Made by a program: the position numbers and the translations under genes. Shown piece after piece: positions 16,728 through 26,123 of a stretch of 64,000 nt of DNA. Location of the stretch: the NCBI RefSeq assembly GCF_004354015.1, contig NZ_SMRU01000027.1:1-64000 (forward strand), given 5' to 3'. The notes below the pieces were generated by a model. The model did no database searches. It was not told where the DNA came from and was given only the letters and a program-made list of their open reading frames with translations. This DNA is from Arthrobacter terricola (GTDB lineage: Bacteria; Actinomycetota; Actinomycetes; Actinomycetales; Micrococcaceae). The number at the start of each line of letters is the position of its first letter. The stretch's first letter is position 1.

Positions 16728-18541
16728 GGGAACGGATGCGGGACCGGGCTACCCACAGATCCGCGAACCGACGAGGATCTCTGAAGGAGCGCTCCAGCGC
16801 GGTGAATGCGTTCAATGCTGTGTGAGCGGTCATTGAGATGGCCGAAGGTCATCGGTACGGTGCCGGGGACGATCACTTTGACGCAATGGACCCCGGCGGA
16901 CTCGCGGTACACGTCTGCGGTCTGGTCAACAACGATGACGTCCAGGCCCACGTCATGGAACCTTCCCAGCAGCAGGGTGAGCGCTTCAGCGGTGCTCTCA
17001 GAATCGCGCATCGCGGGATCCGTTGATGCGATTGCGTTCGGCTCCTTTTTAGCGGACCGGGATTCGCCGAGGAAGTCCCACAGCGGTCGCGATCCGTTGA
17101 GCCCGAAGACGCCGGTGTGGTCGTCGAGTGTGCGGATCTTCGTGTAATCCTCCAGCATTGGCTTGAACTGGTCGGGGGCATACTTTGAAGGAGAGATGCG
17201 CCGCCACCGCGGGTACATGAGGGCGTTGGTTGCGGCTTCCTCGACTGCCGCGCTGATGGCACGGTCCGGGTCAGGGTGGGCGCCTGCTGCGACATTCAAG
17301 GCCCTGGCTCTGTCGCGCTCCACAGCATCCCCGGAAGCCGTGACCACGGCCATCATGGCCGGTATTCCGAACTCGGTGGTCATGTCCAACACCCGGAGCC
17401 GCATGCCCCGGTCCGAGAGTCGTTCGGCCATGTTGCTGGCCAGCGGGAGGTGATTCCACCGGATTTCCTGGAGTTCGGCACCCGAATGCCAGGCCAGCAA
17501 GAAGGCGTCCCGCTCGATGACCTCGAACAAGCCGTACAACACTGCCTCGTTCAAGGATCCTCCGAGTGCGCACCCGTTCGAGGACTCGTAGAGGAACCGG
17601 GGATGTTCGTCCTGCACGTTCCAGTAGGCGACGTGGGCAGGCAGGAGAACCTGTCGCTGCTGAAGTGTCGACCACGCCCAGACCCACGATGTCTCCAGAT
17701 CCGGCCGGTAGTTTGCCAGCCGGAACTGAGGATGCCGCACCGCATCCTCGTGGTGCAGGCCGAGGGAGGCCGGGTCGACGGCGTCTGCTTTCAGCAGGTC
17801 GAAGCTTCCAAGGACGTTGGTCCTGCGCCCAAGCGGGTTCGCGCTCATGGTCCGCTCAAGGCCTTCCAAGAGTGCCGGCACTTCGGATGAACTGAAGGTT
17901 GAAGAGCGCCCGAATCCCCCCTCGATTCGACCCGCACCGGGATGCAGGGTCTCGCTCATCGTCAACGACAAAGGGGAAAGCTCATCACGGGAGATGTGCA
18001 GGACCGGCCCCATACGGCGGTCAATGAGCGCGGAACGAAGAACCTTGCGGTCGAAACGGCGCACGCGCCACGAGCTTTTGTCGAGCAATTCATCGCCGTG
18101 CGGTACGGCGGGGACGTCGGGCCCGTCTTCACGCTGAATGGCGCACTGGGTGCAGAAAGGATGAACGTGGATCCTATGCCAGGTCAGCGATCCATCGACG
18201 ACGTTGAGGCACGCGGCGCGCTCCAAGAACTCCGAAGGATTGCCGTGCAATCGTTCCAGGAGCGCTTGAACCAGCCCGGAAAGGTGCGCAGGCCAGGGCT
18301 GATCCCCGGTTTGAAAGCGACCGGAGCGCCCATTCAGTGCGTCCGTCGACCACCGATCGGTGCACTCGGAGCACGGACCGGACTCACGGCGCGCCGGGCC
18401 GATGACGACGGTGTTGCCGACAATGGCGGCAGAAATGCGCGTTCCATCGACCAAGGTGGAATGAGCCGTTTTTTGCGCGCGAAGCTGGTCGGACATGGTC
18501 GCCTGTACGCTTCCGGGGAGGCTTCCAACGTGTTCGCTCAT
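16724..18541 (-). CDS. YcaO azoline-forming cyclodehydratase
   Basis: 605-aa YcaO-domain protein. The ATP-binding core contains ESSNGCALGGSLNEAV, LYGLFEVIERDAFLLAW and AISAAVEEAATNALMY. The C-terminus is PVPHPFP, the PxPxP-like end that inserts into the active site of azoline-forming YcaOs. The N-terminal half has C57, C60, C130 and C133 (CSEC and CTQC), a zinc tetrathiolate pattern. It converts Cys (and possibly Ser/Thr) of the precursor to azolines with ATP, working with the adjacent F-type protein. It corresponds to TbtG/LazE. ATGA couples it to the upstream gene. Confidence 0.92.
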   Translation of the reverse strand: MSEHVGSLPGSVQATMSDQLRAQKTAHSTLVDGTRISAAIVGNTVVIGPARRESGPCSECTDRWSTDALNGRSGRFQTGDQPWPAHLSGLVQALLERLHGNPSEFLERAACLNVVDGSLTWHRIHVHPFCTQCAIQREDGPDVPAVPHGDELLDKSSWRVRRFDRKVLRSALIDRRMGPVLHISRDELSPLSLTMSETLHPGAGRIEGGFGRSSTFSSSEVPALLEGLERTMSANPLGRRTNVLGSFDLLKADAVDPASLGLHHEDAVRHPQFRLANYRPDLETSWVWAWSTLQQRQVLLPAHVAYWNVQDEHPRFLYESSNGCALGGSLNEAVLYGLFEVIERDAFLLAWHSGAELQEIRWNHLPLASNMAERLSDRGMRLRVLDMTTEFGIPAMMAVVTASGDAVERDRARALNVAAGAHPDPDRAISAAVEEAATNALMYPRWRRISPSKYAPDQFKPMLEDYTKIRTLDDHTGVFGLNGSRPLWDFLGESRSAKKEPNAIASTDPAMRDSESTAEALTLLLGRFHDVGLDVIVVDQTADVYRESAGVHCVKVIVPGTVPMTFGHLNDRSHSIERIHRAGALLQRSSSVRGSVGSPVPHPFP

Positions 18542-20094
18542 GCGACCACCTCAGTGATGATCAGGCCGACCTCTTCGACCGCTTTAGCCCTTAACACCAT
18601 CCCGTTCTCAATCGCGGATGCGACAAGGTCCCGGTCGGCGATCCCGGCGCTTCGCTCCGCCGGTGCGGATGTCTTCTCGTGCATGGTGCACCACTGGCGC
18701 ATTCCTTCGGCGCGCGCGATGGCGATTTCCCGGGCGGAATCCTTGCCGGACGCCACCGCAGTGCTTCGCATTCCATCGAGCGTGACCGTAACCCGATGCG
18801 CAGCTACCGGGCCCCAACGGAGGACGGACTCGTCGACTTCCGGAACGCCCCATCGGTGGAGTCTGGCCAGGGCACGGCGAGGGTTAGAGCCCCAGTCTCC
18901 AAGGCCCCCATCCGGAAGCCACTCATAGTTGCCATTCAAGAGTTCGTCCACGACTGCTGCCGTCGCAGAGACCATCGGGGTCGGACCTATCGCCTTGCCC
19001 GTCGGAAGCTTGAGAGTCTGCCGAAGCAACGGTTCAAGGGCATCCCACCGGGCGTTCGGCAGCTCAGAAGCGGTCCCTCCCTGTACCCGACCGTGCGCGT
19101 CGGAGCAGACCGCGAGACTCACCGGCACTTGCGGGAGGTCCCGGGGATGAGGTTCCTTAACTGCGCCAAAGACTTCGTCCCAAACGACACTGAGTTCGTC
19201 AGGGAGAGCCTCGATTAAGCCCGTGCCATCGGCCGGGAAGTCTTCAACGGCAACAATGGGCCACGAAGAGAGCCCGTGAAGATTTTCCACATCGACCTGC
19301 CGATGGATTTCAGCTGTGATTGATCGGTCAGTGACCCACCATTTGCGCACGAGCGGGGGCTTTTCGTTTGCTTCAGCAAGAAGTGCGGCGTTATGGGCGA
19401 GGGCGATGACAACCTGGCCCGAGACGAGCGCTGCCGCGACAGGATCTGAAGCAAATGATTCGAGTCCGGGTACGGGTGTGTTCGTTTCGACCGCCGCTGC
19501 CGTCGCCAGGTCTCCTGTCACAGCCGGCACGGGACCAACCTTCACTAGGCTGCCGTCATCGCACACCAACAGATGACCGTCCTGACGGCCGGGCGTTTGC
19601 ACCGTCACTGTCACCCTCGCACCCGTGGTGGTGATGCTTGCTCCTGCCAACGAGCCCCTTTGAGGCCCAACGTCGATACCTGCCGCTATCAGCGATTCTT
19701 CGATGTTCCGACGCAGGTCCGCGTCGGGTCCGCCCAGGCGAACTGTGGTCTTCGCCAACAGGCGGCTTGCGGCCAACGGTTTCTCCGTGATGCCGTCAAC
19801 AATCCGAAACACATCTGCGCCAAGCAATCCGTCCACTGCCAATGGTTCTTCTGCCTCGGCAAGAAATGAAAGAGCGTCCAAGTCGGCCAGGAGAGATTCA
19901 ACAGTCTTCCGTGCACCGATCGGCAGGGCTGCCACCAACCCCTCTGCAACGAATCCTGTTCGGAGTGCGGGTTCAACGGCGTCCCACAGCAGTGCAGCGT
20001 TATTCCCTTTGAAATTGATGGTTCGGTCCTGTGCGACGATCTGTACCCCGGATGCGTCCTTCCAGATGTCGACCGACGCGCGAAGCCGCTTCAT
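18538..20094 (-). CDS. TOMM F-type (ocin-ThiF-like) leader-binding protein
   Basis: 518-aa partner of the YcaO enzyme. The N-terminus MKRLRASVDIWKDASGVQI and the following 80 residues look like an RRE winged helix that would bind the precursor leader; the rest resembles ocin-ThiF-like proteins without an intact adenylating centre. By position and length it corresponds to TbtF/LazD. The frame is open upstream to 20277, but ATG 20094 overlaps the preceding stop (ATGA, 20091-20094), and the upstream residues would overlap the previous gene. Assignment rests on gene order plus overall pattern, as the family is divergent. Confidence 0.78.
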   Translation of the reverse strand: MKRLRASVDIWKDASGVQIVAQDRTINFKGNNAALLWDAVEPALRTGFVAEGLVAALPIGARKTVESLLADLDALSFLAEAEEPLAVDGLLGADVFRIVDGITEKPLAASRLLAKTTVRLGGPDADLRRNIEESLIAAGIDVGPQRGSLAGASITTTGARVTVTVQTPGRQDGHLLVCDDGSLVKVGPVPAVTGDLATAAAVETNTPVPGLESFASDPVAAALVSGQVVIALAHNAALLAEANEKPPLVRKWWVTDRSITAEIHRQVDVENLHGLSSWPIVAVEDFPADGTGLIEALPDELSVVWDEVFGAVKEPHPRDLPQVPVSLAVCSDAHGRVQGGTASELPNARWDALEPLLRQTLKLPTGKAIGPTPMVSATAAVVDELLNGNYEWLPDGGLGDWGSNPRRALARLHRWGVPEVDESVLRWGPVAAHRVTVTLDGMRSTAVASGKDSAREIAIARAEGMRQWCTMHEKTSAPAERSAGIADRDLVASAIENGMVLRAKAVEEVGLIITEVVA

Positions 20095-21224
20095 TCGCCC
20101 CTCCATGGAAGGGTCGGCGCTGCGGACGGGTCGAGGGCTTGCCGCGCGACGCCGCCGGCCACCAGCGTCTTCCAGGTTGTCGCTTCCTGGTCCTCGACGG
20201 CCCGCGAGAGGAAGTAAGCCAAGGTGTACCGCTCGACCGGGTGGATGTCCATCAAGGTCAGAATGTCGAACTGACAATTGATGAGAAAGCGGAAGGCGCT
20301 GAAGGCGTCGCTGTCACCGAGTTTCGTGAAGTCAAGTTTCCGGAACTCGGTATGGAAGTCGCTGTACTTGCGGTCATCCCCGCCACCCCATCGTCGGCCG
20401 AGTTGCTCGCCCATCGACTTCGCCAACTCGAGGCGGTCGGCGTGCGGGTAGGGCAACACGAGTCCGCGCCGGGCCAGGTCAAGGGCTGGGTCCCACGCTG
20501 CGCTTACCCACCCTTCCCACCGCTCCAACATTGGATCAGGCTGGTTGCCCAACGATTTGAAGAGAGCTGCGATCGGTTCCCTCTGGTTCTCATAGCTTTT
20601 CGCCCACACTTCTTCAATGCGCTCCGAGGCAGGATTCCAGTGAAGGAACTCTTTCCAGTGCGAAAGGTAAGCGAGGTAGCCGTGCGCCGCTCCCCCATCG
20701 GGATACGCTTTGGCAAGCGCCAACATCGCATATAGCGCGATGACGGATCGCCGGTCATGCTGCTGTGTGAGGGCTTCCTGAACCATCGGAAGCGATTGGC
20801 TGATGAGCGCACCTTTGACCTTCAACACCTCCAGGTCGCGCACAAAGGTATCGGTCCCTACCGGTTGTTGCTCCCACTCGATGGTGTTGTCCTTGGCGAC
20901 GGGACCGTAGGGGCCAGGGACCAGCTCTGCCTGGCCGAGAGAGATCGACGTCTTCTCCCACTCCTGGGGGTCGATCTCCCGAGTGCTCGGTCGGCGTTCG
21001 AGGGCCAGACGAGCCGCTTCCTCGATGCCCAAGCGGATGTCCTCTTGCAGCGGCGCGGCTGTGCTCATGTTGATGCGGAGATGCGGGCCGCGAAGCCAAT
21101 GGCGCTGGATCCAGAGTGCATCGATCCCCGATACGCGTTCCATCTCCCGAAGGAGCGGGAGGAGATCCAGAAGGAGTTCTCGCTTGCGGTCATCGTGATG
21201 ATTCAGGCGAAGCGTAGAGATCAT
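20091..21224 (-). CDS. Thiopeptide pyridine-synthase/elimination-type protein
   Basis: 377-aa stand-alone LanB C-terminal-type protein. The diagnostic RHWLRGPHLRINM lies near residues 41-53, and the rest is the all-helical/beta fold of thiopeptide-type bacteriocin biosynthesis proteins (TIGR03891-like). Since the fusion enzyme already carries one such domain, this copy is the likely class-D [4+2] cycloaddition enzyme that builds the central pyridine and releases the leader (TbtD/LazC). The two roles cannot be separated by motif alone. Its start lies 35 bases inside the end of the dehydratase gene, so translation is probably coupled. Confidence 0.82.
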   Translation of the reverse strand: MISTLRLNHHDDRKRELLLDLLPLLREMERVSGIDALWIQRHWLRGPHLRINMSTAAPLQEDIRLGIEEAARLALERRPSTREIDPQEWEKTSISLGQAELVPGPYGPVAKDNTIEWEQQPVGTDTFVRDLEVLKVKGALISQSLPMVQEALTQQHDRRSVIALYAMLALAKAYPDGGAAHGYLAYLSHWKEFLHWNPASERIEEVWAKSYENQREPIAALFKSLGNQPDPMLERWEGWVSAAWDPALDLARRGLVLPYPHADRLELAKSMGEQLGRRWGGGDDRKYSDFHTEFRKLDFTKLGDSDAFSAFRFLINCQFDILTLMDIHPVERYTLAYFLSRAVEDQEATTWKTLVAGGVARQALDPSAAPTLPWRGE

Positions 21225-23784
21225 CGGTGTTCCCCCTAAAGTCGTTCATTTCGAAGTACCATTCGCTGGCGTGGGTGCCACGAGCTGAACGGTGTTCACT
21301 GGTGTCTGGAGTCGGCAGGCATTCTTCGAAGAGGATTTGGTCGCCGAAATCTTCAAGCCGTCTGGCGAGCGTAATTCCGTGTAGCTGACTCATGAAGTCA
21401 ACGAGCATGGGCTTTGGCCCGCGGCCGTCCTTCATCGGGTCCAATGGCTTTGGCAGATCCCGCACGAAAACCATTTCGGGCATCTTCTGCTCCAGCCTCC
21501 ATTCATTGAGCCGGCGGAAGGCAGCCTTTCCGTCATCCAGGAGCGAGACCACCGTCGCGGTCGGCACGGCCCATCTTCTCCTGAGCACGACGAGCGATCC
21601 GACCGTAATCCTGGGGGCCGTGATGACTTCATCGCCTGTGCGTCGAGCCACCATGTCAGCGGCAATTTCGCCGAAAGACAGGTAGGGCACGCCTCCGGAG
21701 CAAGCCAAGAGGAGCTCCAAGGACGGCAGAGCGTAAGGAACCAGGAATCCGAGATACTTCACATCCACGCTGCGGCCATCCCGGCTTTCGACAAGAAGCG
21801 CGCCGTTCTCTTCGCGCAGCATCAGTTCAGCGGCCGAAACGCTCGGAGAGTGGGTCGTGTCATCGGGCGGTGCAATGTCGAGATCCAGCAACGATGGAGA
21901 GAGATTGGCATTGAATCCGAGTGTCGGGCGGAGTTGCGCCGGAATCGCGCCCGGGCCCGTGAACGAGCGGACATAGTCACTTACCATTTCCCTATAACCG
22001 TCAGGAGCCGCGGAAAGGAAACGGGATACAAACCGCCCTTCACCGCCGTAGACGTGATTCAGCACGAGGTCATTTCCGTGCCTCTGTCCGAAGATGGCAA
22101 ATGACCGGGTACGGTCCTGACCCAATCCATGGAGCGACCGGCTGAGTTCGTTAAGATCGGCGGGATCGATCTCGACGATGTCGGCTTCTGATCCGTTCCA
22201 TTGTGAAAACAGTTTGACTGCTGACCGTCGAAATGCCGCCAACGGATCGTCTGAAGACCTCATTATGGCCATACGCTTTGGAAGGTCGTCCCGAAGTCCT
22301 TGCGCAAACGACAAAATATCATCGCATTTTCCGCCGGGTCCAAAACGTTCACGAAATGAGTCAAGGAGGGCAGCATCGATGATGCGCTGCTCGTCCAGAC
22401 CATGAAGTACTGGAAGCAAGAGAGCGAGATCCGCCGCCCAGGTCCCCTGTATTTCAGGGTCGAGGTCCGTAAATTCGTCACAGTAGGCGTCCTCATAAAA
22501 GAGGTTCGTGAAGGATCTACGCTTCTCCCCTCTGTCCTCGAGTTCGAGCAGCTCGGTCCATCGAGCCCTGATCTGTCCGATTAGCTCGGCACGGGTCGGG
22601 CCCGAGGCATCCGCAAGCCCCCGGCGCACGCCCATGGTCGCCCTGTGAGCATCGCGGTATTTTTCGGCCAAGTTTCCCGAGAGACCTTCAAGGAATCGCT
22701 GCCACTTTTCCTCGAAATCGGTTGCCTGCTCCGAAACGGGCGCAACCGGTACGAATACGCCGATACCAATGAGACGGTTGACGATCTCCTCGGCACCTGG
22801 GGCACCCGTACTCGTGCGGAGGCTCTCAACAAGGCTCTGGTATGAGTGTTCGACCGCAGGCAGCGACCGAAGGCCCATTACAAGACCTTCCCAAGCTGGC
22901 GTTGCCGGAAAGTTCACGATTTCTTCGCTGAATTCATCGACTGGACCACCGCGCCCTGACCAAACCCGCCGGGTCCAGGACAACGGTGCGCTGGAACTCC
23001 GGAAAAGATCAGACAGCCGCCATCCGATCTGTTGCTTCGTTTCGGACGATGCGGCCAGCTGACGAAGCAGCATCCGATAGAGAACCCGTGAGGTGGTGAT
23101 CTCCGAGCGGATCCCGTTTGCAACCGTGTCAGGTCGCGGGCCAAGCGCGATCACAGTGTGTCTGCTGAAAGGGCTGACCTTGGCAGTGGAACGACCGAAG
23201 TAGGTCACCATGGACGGCATCGCTTTACGTGTGCGACCAGTGGGGTGCGCGGTAGCCTCGCCGGCCAGGCGATTCAGGGAATGGAGCAGGGCGTCTGACG
23301 ACAGTGCGAGGCCCCGTTGTACATCAACATCGGCCGCCCAGCGACGGAGTATCGCCAACTCGTCCGACCCGCCGTCAGCCGCTTCGGTGTCGATGTGGCT
23401 CTCCAGTTCACGGATGCGGAGATCCAAGGTCTGGTAGTTCCCGATCTCACCACGCAGAGCGTCGCATCCAACAGCCACTGCCGACGGTCGAGCCTGCCTG
23501 CGGTTGTGCACATCCCGCCGAAGCTCGATGAGTGCCCGCCGCACCTTGGTGTCTTCTTCCAGGGGAATGCGCAGGGTCAAACGATCCGAAAGTATGCGGC
23601 CAAGTTCCTCACGAGACCGGCGGTGATCGACGAGTTCACCGATCAGCTGTCCTAGTTGATCTGTCCTCGGCGAAGTCAGTCGTACCCAGGGATGCGGGTT
23701 GACCCGTGCCATTCGAAACGGGCTGACGCGAGGGGTTGCACCGCGCGAAACCTTGGCTTCGCCTTCCAGTCTCGCCGGACTCAT
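21190..23784 (-). CDS. Split LanB dehydratase, glutamylation subunit
   Basis: 864-aa lantibiotic dehydratase N-terminal protein (Lant_dehydr_N). After MSPARLEGEAKVS, it has SPFRMARVNPHPWVRLTS, the usual LanB opening, and later VTYFGRSTAKVSPFSRHTVIA is characteristic. It uses glutamyl-tRNA(Glu) to glutamylate Ser/Thr in the precursor; elimination is done by a separate protein, as in all thiopeptide systems (TbtB/LazB). ATG 23784 overlaps the permease stop (ATGA, 23781-23784), which fixes the start although the frame is open to 23925. Confidence 0.92.
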   Translation of the reverse strand: MSPARLEGEAKVSRGATPRVSPFRMARVNPHPWVRLTSPRTDQLGQLIGELVDHRRSREELGRILSDRLTLRIPLEEDTKVRRALIELRRDVHNRRQARPSAVAVGCDALRGEIGNYQTLDLRIRELESHIDTEAADGGSDELAILRRWAADVDVQRGLALSSDALLHSLNRLAGEATAHPTGRTRKAMPSMVTYFGRSTAKVSPFSRHTVIALGPRPDTVANGIRSEITTSRVLYRMLLRQLAASSETKQQIGWRLSDLFRSSSAPLSWTRRVWSGRGGPVDEFSEEIVNFPATPAWEGLVMGLRSLPAVEHSYQSLVESLRTSTGAPGAEEIVNRLIGIGVFVPVAPVSEQATDFEEKWQRFLEGLSGNLAEKYRDAHRATMGVRRGLADASGPTRAELIGQIRARWTELLELEDRGEKRRSFTNLFYEDAYCDEFTDLDPEIQGTWAADLALLLPVLHGLDEQRIIDAALLDSFRERFGPGGKCDDILSFAQGLRDDLPKRMAIMRSSDDPLAAFRRSAVKLFSQWNGSEADIVEIDPADLNELSRSLHGLGQDRTRSFAIFGQRHGNDLVLNHVYGGEGRFVSRFLSAAPDGYREMVSDYVRSFTGPGAIPAQLRPTLGFNANLSPSLLDLDIAPPDDTTHSPSVSAAELMLREENGALLVESRDGRSVDVKYLGFLVPYALPSLELLLACSGGVPYLSFGEIAADMVARRTGDEVITAPRITVGSLVVLRRRWAVPTATVVSLLDDGKAAFRRLNEWRLEQKMPEMVFVRDLPKPLDPMKDGRGPKPMLVDFMSQLHGITLARRLEDFGDQILFEECLPTPDTSEHRSARGTHASEWYFEMNDFRGNTDDLYASPESSR

Positions 23785-24644
23785 TCGGAATCGCTCGCAG
23801 GGGACGGTCGAAACGAGCGACGACGGGGGCTGCGCGGCTCTCGTTCGCTCGCCCAGCGGAACCAGCGGGCGGACACGAGCAGGCCGATGATTGTCCAGCC
23901 AAATAGGATCCCGAGTTCGTCCCAACGCTCGGGAAACGCTCCCGTCGCCAACGACCGCATGAGCAGGTCAAGGACCGGCCGGACGGGCAGCATATCCACG
24001 ACGGACTTCAACCCATCGCTCAACGGCATCTCGAAGAACACCCCCGAAATGAAGGCCAAAGGGAAGTAGACGACATTCACAATCGGTACGGCGGTTTCAG
24101 CGTTGGGAGGAAGTAGCGAAAGGGCGATTCCGAGCGACATGAAGCAGATCATGCCCAAGGCCAGCGCCAGGAGCCCGGGACCGACGGCCGAGCCCGGGAT
24201 CTCCACGTGAAAGACGGAGATCCCAATGGCGGCCACAACACCGATTACCAGGAGGCTCGTAATAGCTGAATTCGCCAGGAATCCAGCAATGACGACCACT
24301 GGAGACGCAGCGGAAGTTCGCAGCCTGCGATAAAGTCCGATACCGCGCCTGATGGCAAGGCCGATGGCCACGTTAGCGAAGGCGACGGCCATCAAGGCGA
24401 ATACCAGAACACCGCCGAAAGTCCTGGTGCGGGCTTCCAAGGGAAGTCCGTCATAGACGACCTGGTCACCGCCCGAACTTGAGAATGAGACCCCAAACAC
24501 GACGTACAGAACGACTGGCATGAGTGCGATGAACAACACCGTCACAGGCGTCGCCCAAAAAACCTTAAGTTCGCAAGCGATCTGTTGACGGAGCGCGGAG
24601 AACAAACGTCCACCACCGACAGTCTCCGTGAGTGTGCTGCTCAT
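23781..24644 (-). CDS. ABC-2 type transporter permease
   Basis: 287-aa membrane protein with about six hydrophobic segments (for example VLFIALMPVVLYVVFGVSF and LVFALMAVAFANVAIGLAI) and the ABC-2 pattern of a long extracytoplasmic loop after the first segment, here GGDQVVYDGLPLEARTRTF. With the ATPase encoded just upstream (4-base overlap) it forms an exporter or immunity pump for the thiopeptide. The basic C-terminus WASEREPRSPRRRSF is cytoplasmic. Confidence 0.9.
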   Translation of the reverse strand: MSSTLTETVGGGRLFSALRQQIACELKVFWATPVTVLFIALMPVVLYVVFGVSFSSSGGDQVVYDGLPLEARTRTFGGVLVFALMAVAFANVAIGLAIRRGIGLYRRLRTSAASPVVVIAGFLANSAITSLLVIGVVAAIGISVFHVEIPGSAVGPGLLALALGMICFMSLGIALSLLPPNAETAVPIVNVVYFPLAFISGVFFEMPLSDGLKSVVDMLPVRPVLDLLMRSLATGAFPERWDELGILFGWTIIGLLVSARWFRWASEREPRSPRRRSFRPSPASDSE

Positions 24645-25603
24645 ACGGTCCCTCCGATCAGTTCAACATAGGCATCATCCAGATTTGGTTCATGGATCGA
24701 GAGTCCAGCCAGTGGCACTTGCTCTGCTTCCGACCAAATACGCAGCGTCTGAATCAACGCTTCGGAATCGTCCGCGCTCACCTCGATACGATTGCCTGCG
24801 CGCTGAGCTCCCTCTGGGAGGGTCCTGACATCAGAGGCAACCGAGAACGTCGCCACGGTCTTGACCCCAGAGACATCGACAAGTGCCTGGGGCGCTCCCG
24901 AGAAGACAATCTCACCTGCACGAAGGACATGGATTGTGTCGGCCACCTCCTGAATCTCATCAAGCTGGTGGGACGTGAGCACCACCGTCACCCCTGCGTC
25001 CCTGAGAGATCGCAGCAGTGAGAGTGCCTCGCGCCGGGACACCGGATCGAGGCCGGCAGTCGGTTCATCGAGAAACACCACTTCGGGCGCGCCTACCAGC
25101 GCAAAAAGAATGTCAGCCCGGTGCCGGGTACCGACCGACAGACTTCCCAACTTCTTGTCCAGCTTGTCAGTAAGGCTCAGGGCTTCCGCAATGGGCTCGA
25201 TCGCCCATCCCTTCGTGTAATAACTCCGTTGGCGGCGCGCCACGTCCCTGACCGTCAGGGCAGATTCGAAGCCACTGACCTGCAGGGCTACACCGATTCG
25301 CCGGCGCAGCTTTCGAAATTCTCTCGGATTCGACGGATCCAGTCCGAGTACTTGAGCCCGTCCGGTGGACGGAGTCCGGTGTCCCTCGAGCATCTCGATG
25401 GTCGTGGTCTTACCGGCCCCGTTGGGGCCCAACAGTGCCACGATCGTGCCTGGATCGACAGCAAAGCTAACATCCGCAACGGCGCTTGCGGCGCCGTAGG
25501 TCTTCCCGAGGTGCTGCGCCCATACCGCTGGCGATGCTTCCCCCTTGGCGAACGTGCGCGGCTCGCCTTGTGCTGGACGGCGCACGTGATTTTCGGTAGT
25601 CAT
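24641..25603 (-). CDS. ABC transporter ATP-binding protein (thiopeptide export)
   Basis: 320-aa ATPase of the drug-export (DrrA/CcmA) type. It has Walker A GPNGAGKTT (about 59-67), Walker B VVFLDEPTAGLDP (about 178-190) and the H-loop LTSHQLDE. The signature reads LSVGTRHRADI instead of LSGGQ, a variant sometimes seen in bacteriocin exporters. It is the first gene of the long coupled operon, 218 bases after the precursor gene with a hairpin between, so it is probably transcribed by read-through from the precursor promoter. Export of, or immunity to, the product is the likely role. Confidence 0.9.
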   Translation of the reverse strand: MTTENHVRRPAQGEPRTFAKGEASPAVWAQHLGKTYGAASAVADVSFAVDPGTIVALLGPNGAGKTTTIEMLEGHRTPSTGRAQVLGLDPSNPREFRKLRRRIGVALQVSGFESALTVRDVARRQRSYYTKGWAIEPIAEALSLTDKLDKKLGSLSVGTRHRADILFALVGAPEVVFLDEPTAGLDPVSRREALSLLRSLRDAGVTVVLTSHQLDEIQEVADTIHVLRAGEIVFSGAPQALVDVSGVKTVATFSVASDVRTLPEGAQRAGNRIEVSADDSEALIQTLRIWSEAEQVPLAGLSIHEPNLDDAYVELIGGTV

Positions 25604-25762
25604 GGGCAGACGGCTCCCTGCTGCCGGAGGCAGCGTAAATTAGATGGCCCATCCGACCCGGGAGACCCAGGGAGCCTCGACCGGGAAGGTGTTCAGATGG
25701 ATGACATATTTTTGGCGCACTTGCTGTACGGAACATGTGCATGAAATTCAGTCCGGGGAGTC

Positions 25763-25792
25763 GAGGGGTGGAGCAGGGAGGCCCCACCCCTC
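25763..25792 (-). terminator. Attenuator-like hairpin after the precursor gene
   Basis: GAGGGGTGG (25763-25771) pairs with CCACCCCTC (25784-25792), a 9-bp perfect GC-rich stem with a 12-base loop. It lies 30 bases after the precursor stop and 160 before the ABC gene. There is no T-run. Partial termination here would give more precursor mRNA than enzyme mRNA, a common RiPP arrangement. Confidence 0.5.
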
Positions 25793-25821
25793 AACAATGA
25801 AACGTCAGCGGCTGCTGATCA

Positions 25822-25992
25822 TTAGGACGAGCAGCAGGAGCTGCTACCGCAGCACGAACTCGAGTTGCTGCTGCTCGAACCACTGGTTGCACCGGTTTCC
25901 GGTACAGCCACAGACTCCCGGACTGAAAGAACCTCGATGCCATCGAAGTCCAGATCCGGCAGCGTGATCGTCATGCCTTGAGTGTTTTCCAA
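25822..25992 (-). CDS. Thiopeptide precursor peptide (lactazole-like, Ser-rich core)
   Basis: 56-aa precursor from TTG 25992 (AAGGGGG upstream); ATG 25974 would give 50 aa. The leader has LPDLDFDGIEVLSVRESV followed by AVPETGA, closely resembling the lactazole-type leader pattern (LDL...SLRD-VALPENGA). The 21-residue core after PETGA starts TSGSSSSNSSS and ends CCGSSSCCSS: 13 Ser, 4 Cys, 1 Thr, 2 Gly and 1 Asn. Cysteines would become thiazoles and serines dehydroalanine or oxazoles. The first cysteine comes only at core position 12, unlike most thiopeptides where azoles sit inside the ring. It is too small for domain calls; leader, composition and neighbours make it convincing. Confidence 0.88.
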   Translation of the reverse strand: MENTQGMTITLPDLDFDGIEVLSVRESVAVPETGATSGSSSSNSSSCCGSSSCCSS

Positions 25993-26123
25993 CGTTCCCC
26001 CTTGGGTTGAACCAAAACCGACCGTCCGGCTTGGTAAGCAAATATCTATCATATTGATTTACTGGAAGGGCAGCAGAAAACAACCCACCAGCGAATATGA
26101 CGAGGGACCCAAAAACGGGAGCG

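Noticed and set aside
25848..25857. AACTCGAGTT resembles the shared palindrome
   Set aside because: It lies inside the precursor coding sequence (Asn-Ser-Ser codons) and differs from CTACTCGAGTAG outside the central CTCGAG.
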